From positions 1-64,000 of the forward strand of contig CAXXMY010000009.1 of assembly GCA_963663635.2 (NCBI GenBank): a stretch of DNA of 64,000 bases, written 5' to 3'. Positions 8,836-17,133 of this stretch are shown here, one piece after another. A program made the translations under genes and the position numbers. The DNA is from Poriferisodalis sp963663635. GTDB taxonomy: Bacteria; Actinomycetota; Acidimicrobiia; Acidimicrobiales; Poriferisodalaceae. Under the pieces are notes generated by a model. The model worked only from the letters and a program-made list of their open reading frames with translations, was not told the DNA's origin and did not search any database. Each line of letters opens with the position of its first letter. The first letter of the stretch is position 1.

Positions 8836-9703
8836 TCAATCGTCCCGCGCCTCGGTCCAGTCGGGGTAGCGGTGGCAGGCCACGAACCGGCCAGAAGAGA
8901 TCTCTCGCAGTTCTGGCCGCAACTCATGGCATTCTGGGGTGGCGAATGCGCACCGCGAGGCGTAGACGCACCCGCTCTGTGGTGTTGTAGGCACCCGCGC
9001 TGCCAACGGCGGCGCTGCCAACCGCCGCTTCCGCTGGGCAACCGGGTCGGCGACGGGGCTCGCCTGCAGCAGGGCTCGGGTGTAGGGGTGGGCGGGTCCA
9101 TCGGTGACCTCGGCGGTCGGTCCAGCCTCCATGACCTGGCCGCGATAGAGCACGGTCACGTCGTGGCAGAAGTGGCGAACTACGGCCATGTCATGGGAGA
9201 CGAACAGATAGCTCAGCTGGCGCTCGTCTTGGAGGTTGCGCAGCAGGTTGAGGATCTGCGCCTGAACCGAGAGGTCGAGCGCGCTGACGGCTTCATCCAG
9301 AATCACGAGCTCGGGGAAGGTGACTATCGCCCGGGCGATGCAGATGCGCTGGAGCTGTCCGCCTGAGAACGCACTTGGGCGCCGGTGAGCAGCGTCCGGG
9401 TCGATGCCGACGGCATCGAGGGTGCCCGCGACACGCGCAGCGATCTCGTTCCGGTCACCGAACCCACGTGCGCGCATCGGCTCGGCCAGGCTCCAGAACA
9501 CCGAGTACGACGGATTCAGCGAACCCCCTGGGTCCTGATACACGGCCTGCAGCCGCATGCGCATCTCACGCGATCGGGACGCTGGCAGACCGCCGAGCGC
9601 GGCGCCTCCGAAGCGGACGCTGCCTGAGGCGATCGGCACCAACCCGAGCACAACCCTGCCGAGCGTCGATTTGCCCGCTCCGGACTCCCCGACTAACAGT
9701 GAA
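8836..9703 (-). pseudogene. Oligopeptide ABC ATPase (DppF type) missing its N-terminus
   Basis: From LVGESGAGKSTL (Walker A) onward the sequence is a normal DppF-type ATPase: QAVYQDPGGSLNP, signature FSGGQLQR, Walker B LVILDEA, switch His FVSHD, and the C-terminal GCVYASRCAFATPEC cluster. The 35-50 residues that normally precede Walker A are absent. At about 9700 the frame passes into insertion-sequence DNA, and the next upstream ATG is inside that element. The gene was therefore beheaded by the IS110 insertion or an associated deletion. No matching permease or binding-protein genes lie nearby on the left. Confidence 0.85.
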
Positions 9704-9922
9704 GATGTGTGCGGGGAGTGGGTCGGTGATGTCTGACTTGCCAACTAACTGGCCCTGCGCGTTGTGGGTGCCTTGCCTGGGACTCGTCGACGTCGCCGGC
9801 CTGCTTCTCGGACTTGTCAGCTGCGGCCGGTCCGGAACGAGCGACGTGACCTCACAGGAACCTGCGCCAACAGATGCCTCATCACTGTTATGTCCGTCCC
9901 GTCCCGGCACAGCCGCTCCGAG

Positions 9923-10570
9923 ATGACCGACTTCAGCATGCCAGACCAGCAACAGGCGGTGATCGGCGGGATTGACTGCCACACCGACTTCCACGTCGTG
10001 GCCGCGCTCGACCCGCTCGGCCGAGTACTGGGCACAGAGTCGTTCCCTGCGACCCGTGCCGCTGCCGCTTGATGGCTCGCGTCGTTCGGCCCGATCGCAG
10101 CGGTCGGTGTCAGTCCACCGGGTCGTTTGGTGCGGCTCTGACCCGGTCGCTGGTCGATCAGGGCTGCCGGGTGATCGAGGTCAACCAGCCGCACCCCCAT
10201 CTGCGCTCGCGTCGCGGCACAGCGACGTGCCGGCTGGCGCTTGACCCACAGGCGATGCTCAGCGTCGCGTCAAGGCCCGCGCCGCCGCGTCAGCTCGCGC
10301 TGCTCGACCGCTCCCGCCGCGTTGCGCAACCCCACCCGCCGGACCCTCGGCTCGGTACTCGACACGGACCGCCTCGCCGATCCCGCCCAGAGCCGTTCAG
10401 CCTGCGCACCCGTCGCCCGCCGGTGCCGGCTCTGGTGACGGTCGCCACGACCCTGCTCGTCGCCGCGGGCCACAACATGGCTCGGCCGTCGTCGGCCGCT
10501 CACCTGTCGGCCCGCACCCACGCCGCCACCGCGCCCTGCACATGCGTCTCGTCCGGTCCGTCGAACGAAA
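9923..10570 (+). pseudogene. IS110-family transposase, 5' part, frameshifted
   Basis: The ATG at 9923 opens VIGGIDCHTDFHVVAALDPLG, the IS110 RuvC-like start with the first catalytic Asp of the DEDD set. A TGA at about 10070 interrupts it. The homology then continues in other frames (GSFGAALTRSLVDQGCRVIEV, then RSRRGT) to about 10300 and fades. It is cut off by the IS3 end near 10582; the matching 3' end is at 12697-12816. Not functional. Confidence 0.75.
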
Positions 10571-10599
10571 GCTACACCGACCATGAACCGCTCTGGCTT

Positions 10600-10890
10600 T
10601 GTTGGAGACTCATTGGTTTGGTTTTCCGCCCCGGTTGGGGTGGTCTTGTGGGCAGTGTACCCGAACGCTGCTTCGAATTCTGCGGGCGGGGTGTCGTTGC
10701 AGTGGCCGTGGAGCCGTTGCTGGTTGAACCAGTGCACCCAGCCCAGGGTGGCGAGTTCGAGCCGGTGTCGTGATCCGTAGCGCATTCGGCCTTGTAGAGA
10801 CCGTTGGTCGTCTCGGCCAGTGCCAGCGACGGTGCCATGCCCGCCATCTCGTCGAGGCGTTCGGTGAATCGCAGCGACGCGACTCGGCGT
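10600..10890 (-). pseudogene. IS3-family transposase OrfB, 3' fragment
   Basis: Minus-strand frames read FTERLDEMAGMAPSLALAET, TNGLYKAECAT, then LGWVHWFNQQRLHGHCNDTP with PAEFEAAFGY. This is the classic C-terminal end of IS3 OrfB, including the catalytic Glu region. Frame changes are present between the blocks. The 5' part of the same gene lies at about 12040-12365 on the far side of the IS30 insertion. Confidence 0.75.
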
Positions 10891-12030
10891 CGCAACACCA
10901 AGTAGATGTTCGTCGAGGGCTTCTGCTGGGGTCTTCCATCCAGTCTTGCGTGCGCCGCGAGTTGATGGTCGCCGACGGCTTCGATCTCGTCGCGCGCACA
11001 GGTCGGTGCCTTTGGGGGTATTGGCGCAGAAGTCCGTTGGTGTTCTCGTTGGTGCCAGCCGCTGCCAGGGGCTCTTTGGACGGCGAAGTAGACCGCGATG
11101 TTGTCTCGACGGTGAATGCCGCGTGGGCCGACAGTTCCTTGCCGCGGTCCCAGGTCACCGAGCGCGCAGCTGCTCGGGCAGTGTGTCATTGACCTGCGAG
11201 AGCGTTCTTCATGGTGATGGCGCCGTAGCCGGCGAGGGCGGGGCCGTTCTTGGTGCGGGCGATGACGCCGTAGCCGTGTTCGCGTGGCAGGTGGATCAGC
11301 GCCGTGCGCTCGACAAGGGTGCCAATGGCTGAGCGCTTCAGACCGCACCGATCGCCTTCCCAATGTCCGGGCCGCCCGGTCTTGACCTCGGCGGGCGATC
11401 CTGCTCGTCACCAGGCGGCCTGGCGGGCTCGGGCCCGACCCGCAGCGCCCGCAGGCATGCGACAACCGCTTCGACACCCCGGCCTTCGACGTAGAGCGCC
11501 TGGTAGATGGCCTCGTGGCTGATGCGCATGGACTCATCACCGCTCGGGGAAATCGACACGCAGCCGGTTCGAGATCGCTCGGGACTTGCGCCCGATGGGG
11601 CTTGTTGCGGCCCTGCCACTTCGGGCCCTCAGGCCCCAAGGCGCGACCGCCGGGCGCCCGACCGCGCCCGAGAGCCGCCGCCTGCGAAGCCGATCATTGC
11701 CGGCGAGCTTCGCTGGCCTCGGACGACGAGCGCGCCGCCGTGCCACTGCGCGATCGTCGCCTTGCACTGCGCATGCCGTCGACGCGTTCCGGCGAAGCTC
11801 CCGCGGATCGTCGACGCCGCGATCGCCCAGGCCCTGGACTCGGAACAACGCGCTCAGGCCGACAGAAAGACACCTCGGGGACAAACGTTCACCCCGCCAG
11901 CGTGACGGAACCACCGGCGGGGGATGACACCCCCGCTTGTGCCGCCGCGTCCCCGGCTTGTCGCCCAGCTCGCCGCCCAGAACCGGACCCGGGTCGCCAC
12001 CGAGGCCTGACGATACAACCCTCCCGCATC
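10890..12030 (-). pseudogene. IS30-family transposase, multiply frameshifted
   Basis: IS30 blocks occur in correct order on the minus strand but in different frames: RELRRNAST (N-terminal HTH region), SNRLRVDFP, ESMRISHEAIYQALYVEGRG, TWDRGKELSAHAAFTVET, and TNENTNGLLRQYPQ. Several single-base shifts separate them, so no intact protein can be made. The gene interrupts the IS3 orfB. It is a different subtype from the IS30 copy at 20876-21921. Confidence 0.75.
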
Positions 12031-12039
12031 GCCATCTCG

Positions 12040-12365
12040 CCTCGACCAGTTGGTGCGGCATCCGGCGTCACCACGACCGCGACCTGCCCAATGCGTCGCG
12101 GTGCGCGGGCGGGAGAAAGCGTCCACGATGAAGCACACAGGCCACATCGACCACAATGCTCGATCCGCGGTGAAGTCGCGGTTGACCAGCGTCAGGCGCC
12201 CGCACCGCGTCAGGACCTGAACATCTTGCGCCGCCGGCTGACGCCGCGTACGCCCAGCTGGCGCATCAGCCGGGCGACCTGGTCCCGGCCGATCCGTGAC
12301 CCGCGTCGGGCGGCCTTCCACAGCTTGCAGCCGCGCCGGTCCCCGCGCATCCAGCGGGCGCACCC
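12040..12365 (-). pseudogene. IS3-family transposase OrfB, 5' fragment
   Basis: Blocks DQVARLMRQLGVRGVSRRRK (HTH_21-like segment) and LVNRDFTADRALW...CFIVDAFSR, which carries the first catalytic Asp of the DDE triad, are recognisable on the minus strand, with stops and frame changes between them. The sequence ends at the IS30 junction near 12030-12050. Confidence 0.65.
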
Positions 12366-12455
12366 AGCGTCACCGACTCAACTTCGCACCCAACCGCGGA
12401 CGCCAACCGACGCCCTGCACATGATCGTCATCAGCCTGCTCCGTTCACACCCGGC

Positions 12456-12659
12456 TCAACCCGCATCGACCTCGGCCTGGCGCACCCACGACCGCAGCGA
12501 CTCCACTCCGATCCCCAGCTGGGCCGCGACCCGCTTCACCGTCCCGTGATCGGTGCCCAACTCCTTACGCAGCTGACGCACCGCACGCACAGCCCGCTCC
12601 TTCTCCGCCTCGCTGTACCGACGCGTCGTCGGCTTCCCAGGCGACATCTCATGTGGCAT
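12456..12659 (-). pseudogene. IS3-family OrfA, truncated
   Basis: From the ATG at 12659 the product starts MPHEMSPGKPTTRRYSEAEK, followed by an HTH of the IS3 OrfA type (VKRVAAQLGIGVESLRSWVR). The usual C-terminal leucine-zipper segment (E-N-R-E-L-R-R-A-N type) is missing because a stop follows QAEVDAG. It sits at the right end of the IS3 remnant, just inside the terminal repeat. Confidence 0.7.
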
Positions 12660-12696
12660 GACTCCATCCTCGTATCCAAGATCAGGAGTCTCCAAC

Positions 12697-12816
12697 CGCC
12701 GCCTCGCCCAAGGCAAAACCAAAAAAGGAGCCGTCCGCTGCCTCAAACGCTTCGTCGCCCCACAGCTCTACCGCACCCTCCGAGCCGACCTCTCCACCCT
12801 CACAACCCGCACTTGA
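12697..12816 (+). pseudogene. IS110-family transposase, 3' end
   Basis: The plus strand reads RRLAQGKTKKGAVRCLKRFV then APQLYRTLRADL to a TGA at 12814-12816. This is the typical basic C-terminal end of IS110-family transposases. It directly abuts the IS3 right terminus and is the missing end of the gene that starts at 9923. Confidence 0.7.
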
Positions 12817-12834
12817 CATCTATAGGAACGTCCT

Positions 12835-13313
12835 TGGATGCCCCCGGCGATCATCTCTTCGCCCACCACGGTCAGGTGATCGCCGACGAGTGCGCCATCG
12901 GGCAGCTCGCCTGCAATCCACGAAAGGTGAAGCGGGTACCAGCTGTTGGTCCAGAAGTCCATCTGCCCTTCGGCCATGGCGATGTAGGCGTTGTTGGGCC
13001 CGAGTTCCAGCTCTGCGGGATCGGACACGTCGTAACCCAGTTCGGCGAACAACTGGCCATAGATCTCAGCCTGGAAGTAGCCGCTGTTCCAGTTGGCGCG
13101 GCCCATCGTGACGGACACGCCCTCGCCGGGGGTCATCGATACCTCCTCGGGCGTGGTGTCAACGGGCGTGTCCTCGACGACGGTGTCCTCGACAGCGGGC
13201 AGCGCCGTCACCTGAGGTGACGTTGACCCGTCATCGCCATCACCGCACGCGGTTGCGAACAGCGCCAGGGCCGCGAGCACAACCACGAGCTTCGACGTTC
13301 GTTTCATCAACAT
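12835..13313 (-). pseudogene. Glycine betaine/proline-type substrate-binding lipoprotein, 3' end lost
   Basis: The start is the ATG at 13313, with GGGGAGG about nine bases upstream. A lipoprotein signal follows (lipobox LFATAC), then an acidic linker and an OpuAC/ProX-type domain start (VTMGRANWNSGYFQAEIYGQ, FWTNSWYPLHL). Homology stops after MIAGGIQG, exactly where the IS110 right end begins; the remaining residues to the stop are insertion-sequence translation. Roughly half of the ligand-binding domain is missing, so it should not bind substrate. No betaine permease or ATPase gene is left nearby. Confidence 0.85.
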
Positions 13314-13600
13314 TTTGACGTGCCTCCCCAAGGTGCGGGGTATCAGCGCGTCATGATGAACGGACGCCACACATGGGCGCTGAACAGCTCCTACGTCGTG
13401 GCTCCAAGGGCGCTGAATGTAACTGACGTGCGACATGAGATTCGCCGGGTATCCGCGCCGCAGTCTTCGCACTGCCGGGACGCATTGGCGCTCGTGTACT
13501 CGGCGGGACGCGAGAATCGCGAGATGATGAGGGCGCTAGTTGTCCCCACGGGATCTCCCTGCTCCCTGGCACACGACGAAGCTCGCCTGCGCGGGCTTCT
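13314..13600. other. Divergent intergenic region
   Basis: This stretch of 287 bases lies between the betaine-binding remnant and the original start of the SWEET-like gene. Beyond the ribosome-binding site of the former I see no gene and no convincing promoter hexamers. It must have held promoters for both divergent genes. Confidence 0.4.
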
Positions 13601-13618
13601 GTGAACCACGCCCAGCTA

Positions 13619-14853
13619 GTGCTGTGTCCGCAAACGTTCGTCGGGTTGGTGTCCGCGTGGCGGGGTGTGGTTTGTGGTTTGGTCGGGGGTATGAGTGAGC
13701 GTGTTCGGGTCCGTCGGTTGACCCATGAACAAGGCCAGGCGTTGCAGCGGATCGTGCGTCGCGGCGCCGGCAAGTCGCCGGGGTCTCATGTGCGATGGCG
13801 GCGTGCGGTGGTGATCCATGCGTCGGCGGGCGGGAACTCGGTGCCGGTGATAGCGCAGCTGGCGGCGACGTCGCCTGATCGGGTGCGCGAGATGATCCAC
13901 AGGTTCAACGAGTCGCCGATGGCGTCGTTGGACCCTCAGTGGGCGGGTGGCCGTGGTCGCCGGATCACGACTGACGATGATGCGTTCATCGTCGAGACGG
14001 CCCGCATCCGCCCGCGCAAGCTGGCTCAGCCGTTCACGCGGTGGAGCGTCCGCAAGCTCGCGGCGTATCTGGCCGACAACCCGACCCGGGTGATCCAGGT
14101 CGGCCGGCAGCGGCTGCACGAGATCCTCACCGAGTCAGGCATCACGTTCGGGCGCACCAAGACCTGGAAAGAGTCCAACGACGCGGACCGCGACGCGAAG
14201 CTGGACCGCATCGAGCATGTGGCGGACAAGCACCCAGACCGGGTGTTCGCGTTCGACGAGTTCGGGCCGCTGGCCATTCGCCCGACCGGCGGGGCGTGCT
14301 GGGCGCCGCGGTCGCGTCCCCAGCGGCTGCGCGCGAACTACAACAAGCTCCACGGCGTGCGCCAGTTCCACGGCTGCTACAGCGTCGGCGACGACGAGCT
14401 GTGGGGCGTCGTGCGGCATCGCAAGTCCGCAGCCAACACCAAGGCGGCGCTGCGCAGCATCCGCGCCCGGCGCCCCGACGGCGAGCCGGTCTATGTGATC
14501 TTGGACAACCTGTCCGCCCACAACCGCACCGACATTCGCAAATGGGCCAAGCGCAACAAAGTCGAGCTGTGCTTCACCCCCACCTACAGCTCATGGGCGA
14601 ACCCCATCGAGGCGCACTTCGGGCCGCTGCGCGAGTTCGTGCCCGACAACGCCGACCACCCCAACCACACCGTGCTCACCCGCGCTCTGCACGCCCACCT
14701 GCGCTGGCGCAACGCCAACAAACGCTCACCCGAACTGCTCGCAGCCCAACGACGCGAACGAGCCAGAACCCGCGCCGAAAAACAACACCGCTGGGGCAGA
14801 CCCACCAAAGCAGCCGCATAACCAAAGCGCGCAAACGTTTGCGGACACAGCAC
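13619..14853 (+). mobile_element. Intact IS630-family insertion sequence
   Basis: The element of 1235 bases has matching terminal inverted repeats of about 22 bases (GTGCTGTGTCCGCAAACGTT at the left, the reverse complement at the right). A TA dinucleotide flanks each side (13617-13618 and 14854-14855), the hallmark of IS630/Tc1-type insertion. It encodes one uninterrupted transposase. The perfect ends suggest recent insertion. Confidence 0.93.
13691..14821 (+). CDS. IS630-family transposase
   Basis: The 376-residue DDE transposase starts at ATG 13691 (MSERVRVRRLTHEQGQ). An N-terminal homeodomain-like HTH region is followed by a DDE core with catalytic blocks FAFDEFGPL, VILDNLSAHN and SSWANPIEAHFGPL. 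All three acidic positions are present and the frame is intact. The frame also extends upstream through the left repeat to the GTG at 13601 of the interrupted host gene, so a fusion translation is possible. Confidence 0.93.
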   Translation: MSERVRVRRLTHEQGQALQRIVRRGAGKSPGSHVRWRRAVVIHASAGGNSVPVIAQLAATSPDRVREMIHRFNESPMASLDPQWAGGRGRRITTDDDAFIVETARIRPRKLAQPFTRWSVRKLAAYLADNPTRVIQVGRQRLHEILTESGITFGRTKTWKESNDADRDAKLDRIEHVADKHPDRVFAFDEFGPLAIRPTGGACWAPRSRPQRLRANYNKLHGVRQFHGCYSVGDDELWGVVRHRKSAANTKAALRSIRARRPDGEPVYVILDNLSAHNRTDIRKWAKRNKVELCFTPTYSSWANPIEAHFGPLREFVPDNADHPNHTVLTRALHAHLRWRNANKRSPELLAAQRRERARTRAEKQHRWGRPTKAAA

Positions 14854-14864
14854 TAGAATTCGTC

Positions 14865-15452
14865 GTGGTCGTCACGGCCTCGGCGGTGACATTCGTCCAG
14901 ATCGTTCCGCAAGTGGTGCGCCTGCTGCGGACCCGGCGCATCGAGGGCACATCGCCCGCGTGGGCGGCAATCGGAACGTCCATCAACGTCGGCTGGATCG
15001 CCTACGTCTTGGCGGAGCAGCTGTGGTACACGATTCCCGCAGTGGTGGCCGGCGCTGCCAGCTATGGCGTGGTGCTGTTCTTGCTGTACCGCAACGGCGC
15101 CGACGTGCGTATCGGCGTCCTGCTGGGCCTCACCGCAGGCGCGGCGTCGGTGGCGATACAGCTGGGAGCGGGCTGGACCGTGCTGGGCACCGTGCTGGGA
15201 TTGTCCAACGGGCTCTACCTCGGACCGTCGGTGTTCGCCGCGTGGCGATCGCATGCGCCCGTGGGAGTGTCCCCGCTGACCTGGGTGCTCGTCGCGTCCG
15301 AAGGCGTCTTGTGGGGCTTCTACGGAGTACTCGTCGCCAAGGGGCCGATCATGGTCTACGGCTCCACTGCGGCCGGGCTGGCGGCACTGGTGCTGCTGCG
15401 TCTGTGGATCACCCGGCACCGGATCCGAGCCGCCCTCGCCCCGCCAAGCTGA
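14865..15452 (+). pseudogene. SWEET/PQ-loop-type membrane protein with 5' end displaced by IS630
   Basis: The polytopic protein has about six or seven helices in two repeats, each with a PQ-loop-like motif: FVQIVPQVVRLLRTRRIEGTS and a second, more divergent one (YLGPSVFAAWRSHAPVGVS). This points to a sugar or small-solute facilitator of the SWEET superfamily. The first six codons of the original gene (GTG at 13601, reading MNHAQL) lie left of the IS630. Removing the element and one TA restores MNHAQLEFVVVVTASAV in one frame. A GTG at 14865 may still allow initiation, losing about ten residues, but the native start is cut off. Confidence 0.7.
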
Positions 15453-15501
15453 CCCACGCCGCCCATCAAGCTCGGCCCGACTGCCCCTAGATGCGCTGCG
15501 C

Positions 15502-15969
15502 TCAGGCCGGCAATGGGCAAGCAGCGAGGCGGTAAGTGTTGAGGCGCTTGCGCAGCGTCCACACCAGCAGGGCGACAGCCGCCAGACCCACAACGGGCTG
15601 CACCGGGGCCCACCACGACAGCGCCCCAGAGACGCCGACGAGTGCGACCACTGCCTGGTTGCAGACCGGGCAGCCCACGGCGAGGAACGACACGAAGCCG
15701 CCCCACATCGTCGTGGTGCCCTGCCGTTCGGCAGCCGCTTGCGCTTCGGGAGCTCCCTCCGGCGCCGGTCGGATTGCCAAGATCAGCCCGATCAGCGCGG
15801 CAGTGATCGCCAGGATCACGTAGTCGAGCCAGCGAACCGCAACGGGTCGGCTGAAGATCGGCGTGTCGATCAAGTCCGACGGCACCGCAATCAGCGCCGC
15901 GGCGACGGCGCCATACAAGAGCGCACGCGGCCACACTGTGCGGGGAAGTGACCGGATCTCGGAGATCAC
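15502..15969 (-). CDS. Four-helix membrane protein with conserved GCPVCN motif
   Basis: The 155-residue protein has four predicted helices (about residues 16-30, 46-66, 88-110, 117-135) with an Ala/Glu-rich cytoplasmic loop between helices 2 and 3. Helix 3 carries AVGCPVCNQAV, a Cys pair placed like a redox or metal site at the membrane surface. Similar unnamed proteins with a CPxCN motif occur in other Actinobacteria; function is unknown. It converges with the SWEET-like gene. Confidence 0.65.
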   Translation of the reverse strand: MISEIRSLPRTVWPRALLYGAVAAALIAVPSDLIDTPIFSRPVAVRWLDYVILAITAALIGLILAIRPAPEGAPEAQAAAERQGTTTMWGGFVSFLAVGCPVCNQAVVALVGVSGALSWWAPVQPVVGLAAVALLVWTLRKRLNTYRLAACPLPA

Positions 15970-16147
15970 ATCGGCGACGCTACAGCGCGCTTGGATCGCC
16001 TCGACCGCGCCACGAAACCCGAGACATCTCTGTGTCGGCCCAAGGGGTCAGCCCGAAGGTGCCCACCGCAGGCGCCGACTCTGTGGTTCTCTTGGCACGG
16101 TCGCGCTTGACCAGACGGTCAACACTTGCACAGGGGGTGCGGCTGCG

Positions 16148-17122
16148 ATGAACAACAACTTCGCGACCGGAGTAGCGGGTGCAGCGCTCGTGATTGCGGT
16201 GCTCGCACTTTTTGTCTCGCTGCGTGACAACGACGATCAGACACCGGCTCAAACCGACGTCACGGCAGCGCAGGCGAGCACAACTTCCGCGATATCCGAT
16301 CGGCCTACCCAGTCGACCGTGGTCGTGACCAGGGCAATTGTCACCGAGACGGCCCCCGTCGTGACCGCCGCACCGGAGACGACGCTGGCGCCCACCACCA
16401 CCGTTGCCGCACCGGAGACGACAGAGGTACTGCCCGGCGAGCCGTCGGAATTCGGACCCGCAGCCGGCACGAAGCTCGGTGTCGTCGGCGTCAGGCACAA
16501 CAGCCTGCTCAATGTCCGTGACGTTCCCAGCGGCGCCATCGTCGCGACGCTAAGCCAGCGGATCGGCGGACAGAGCGACCAGGTGATGCAGGTCCGCGAC
16601 ACCGACGCCGACGAGGTCGTCGCATCCTTGGGCGCCGACGGTCTCACCGCGACGGGCCGCTCCCGCGCCCTGTCGACGACCACGTGGCACGAGATTCAAG
16701 CCGGTCCGATTTTCGGCTGGGCCAGCAGCGAATTCCTCGCTCCGCTGTCCCCCGACACACGCCTCAATGTGACTGACGAGGTCACGCAGCAGCTCGGCAC
16801 CACTCCGACAGCGTCGTCTATGGACGAGCTCGGCCGTGCGGTAGCTGCCGCACTCGCATCTGACGAACCGCCCTCGAGCATTGCAGTCAGCGGGGCACCG
16901 GGCGAGTCTGGCGGAGTCGGCAGGATCACCGTCGACGTCGTGGGCCTGCCCGACGATTCGCTTCGCGGCTATCGACTGCTGATTACCGCTGCTTCAAGCG
17001 GCGGCTCGTCGGGAGATGAGGGCGCGGACGCCGAAGCACAGACGTTCACACTGCAGGGCGTCTTTGCCACGCCCCTGTGCTACAGCGAACGCGGCGTCGG
17101 CGACAACGGCCTCTGCAACTAA
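16148..17122 (+). CDS. Membrane-anchored protein with SH3-like domain
   Basis: The start is the ATG at 16148, after a GGGGG stretch. A single N-terminal helix (about residues 6-26) is followed by a Thr/Ala/Glu-rich linker of about 80 residues that looks like a wall-spanning segment. A domain then contains GVRHNSLLNVRDVPSGAIVATL, an SH3b-like pattern for wall or peptide binding. The C-terminal part holds two Cys (ATPLCYSERG, GLCN) that could pair outside the cell. Likely extracytoplasmic, function unknown. Confidence 0.65.
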   Translation: MNNNFATGVAGAALVIAVLALFVSLRDNDDQTPAQTDVTAAQASTTSAISDRPTQSTVVVTRAIVTETAPVVTAAPETTLAPTTTVAAPETTEVLPGEPSEFGPAAGTKLGVVGVRHNSLLNVRDVPSGAIVATLSQRIGGQSDQVMQVRDTDADEVVASLGADGLTATGRSRALSTTTWHEIQAGPIFGWASSEFLAPLSPDTRLNVTDEVTQQLGTTPTASSMDELGRAVAAALASDEPPSSIAVSGAPGESGGVGRITVDVVGLPDDSLRGYRLLITAASSGGSSGDEGADAEAQTFTLQGVFATPLCYSERGVGDNGLCN

Positions 17123-17133
17123 GGACGACCGCT

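Larger units (their letters stand above)
10582..12710 (-). mobile_element. Decayed IS3-family element interrupted by IS30
   Basis: An 11-base inverted repeat, GTTGGAGACTC, occurs at 10602-10612 (plus strand) and again inverted near 12688-12698, marking the two ends of the IS3 element. orfA lies at the right end. orfB fragments flank the IS30 sequence. The exact tips are uncertain by some 10-20 bases. Confidence 0.55.
9702..12834. mobile_element. Three-level nested insertion element: IS110 containing IS3 containing IS30
   Basis: An IS110-type transposase begins on the plus strand at 9923 and its last 39 codons resume at about 12697. Between them lies an IS3-type element on the minus strand, with orfA at 12659 and orfB split. 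Inside orfB is an IS30-type transposase on the minus strand. All three are decayed. The outer boundaries are inferred from where the flanking genes break (ATPase near 9702, betaine-binding gene near 12835). No target duplication is visible, as expected for IS110. Confidence 0.7.

Noticed and set aside
9923..12816. A single recent composite transposon
   Set aside because: There are no matching outer insertion sequences in the same family, and every transposase in it is frameshifted; nested independent insertions fit better.
13313..13472. Longer N-terminus for the betaine-binding protein
   Set aside because: The in-frame extension upstream of 13313 is Arg/His-rich; the ATG at 13313 has a good ribosome-binding site and opens a proper lipoprotein signal.
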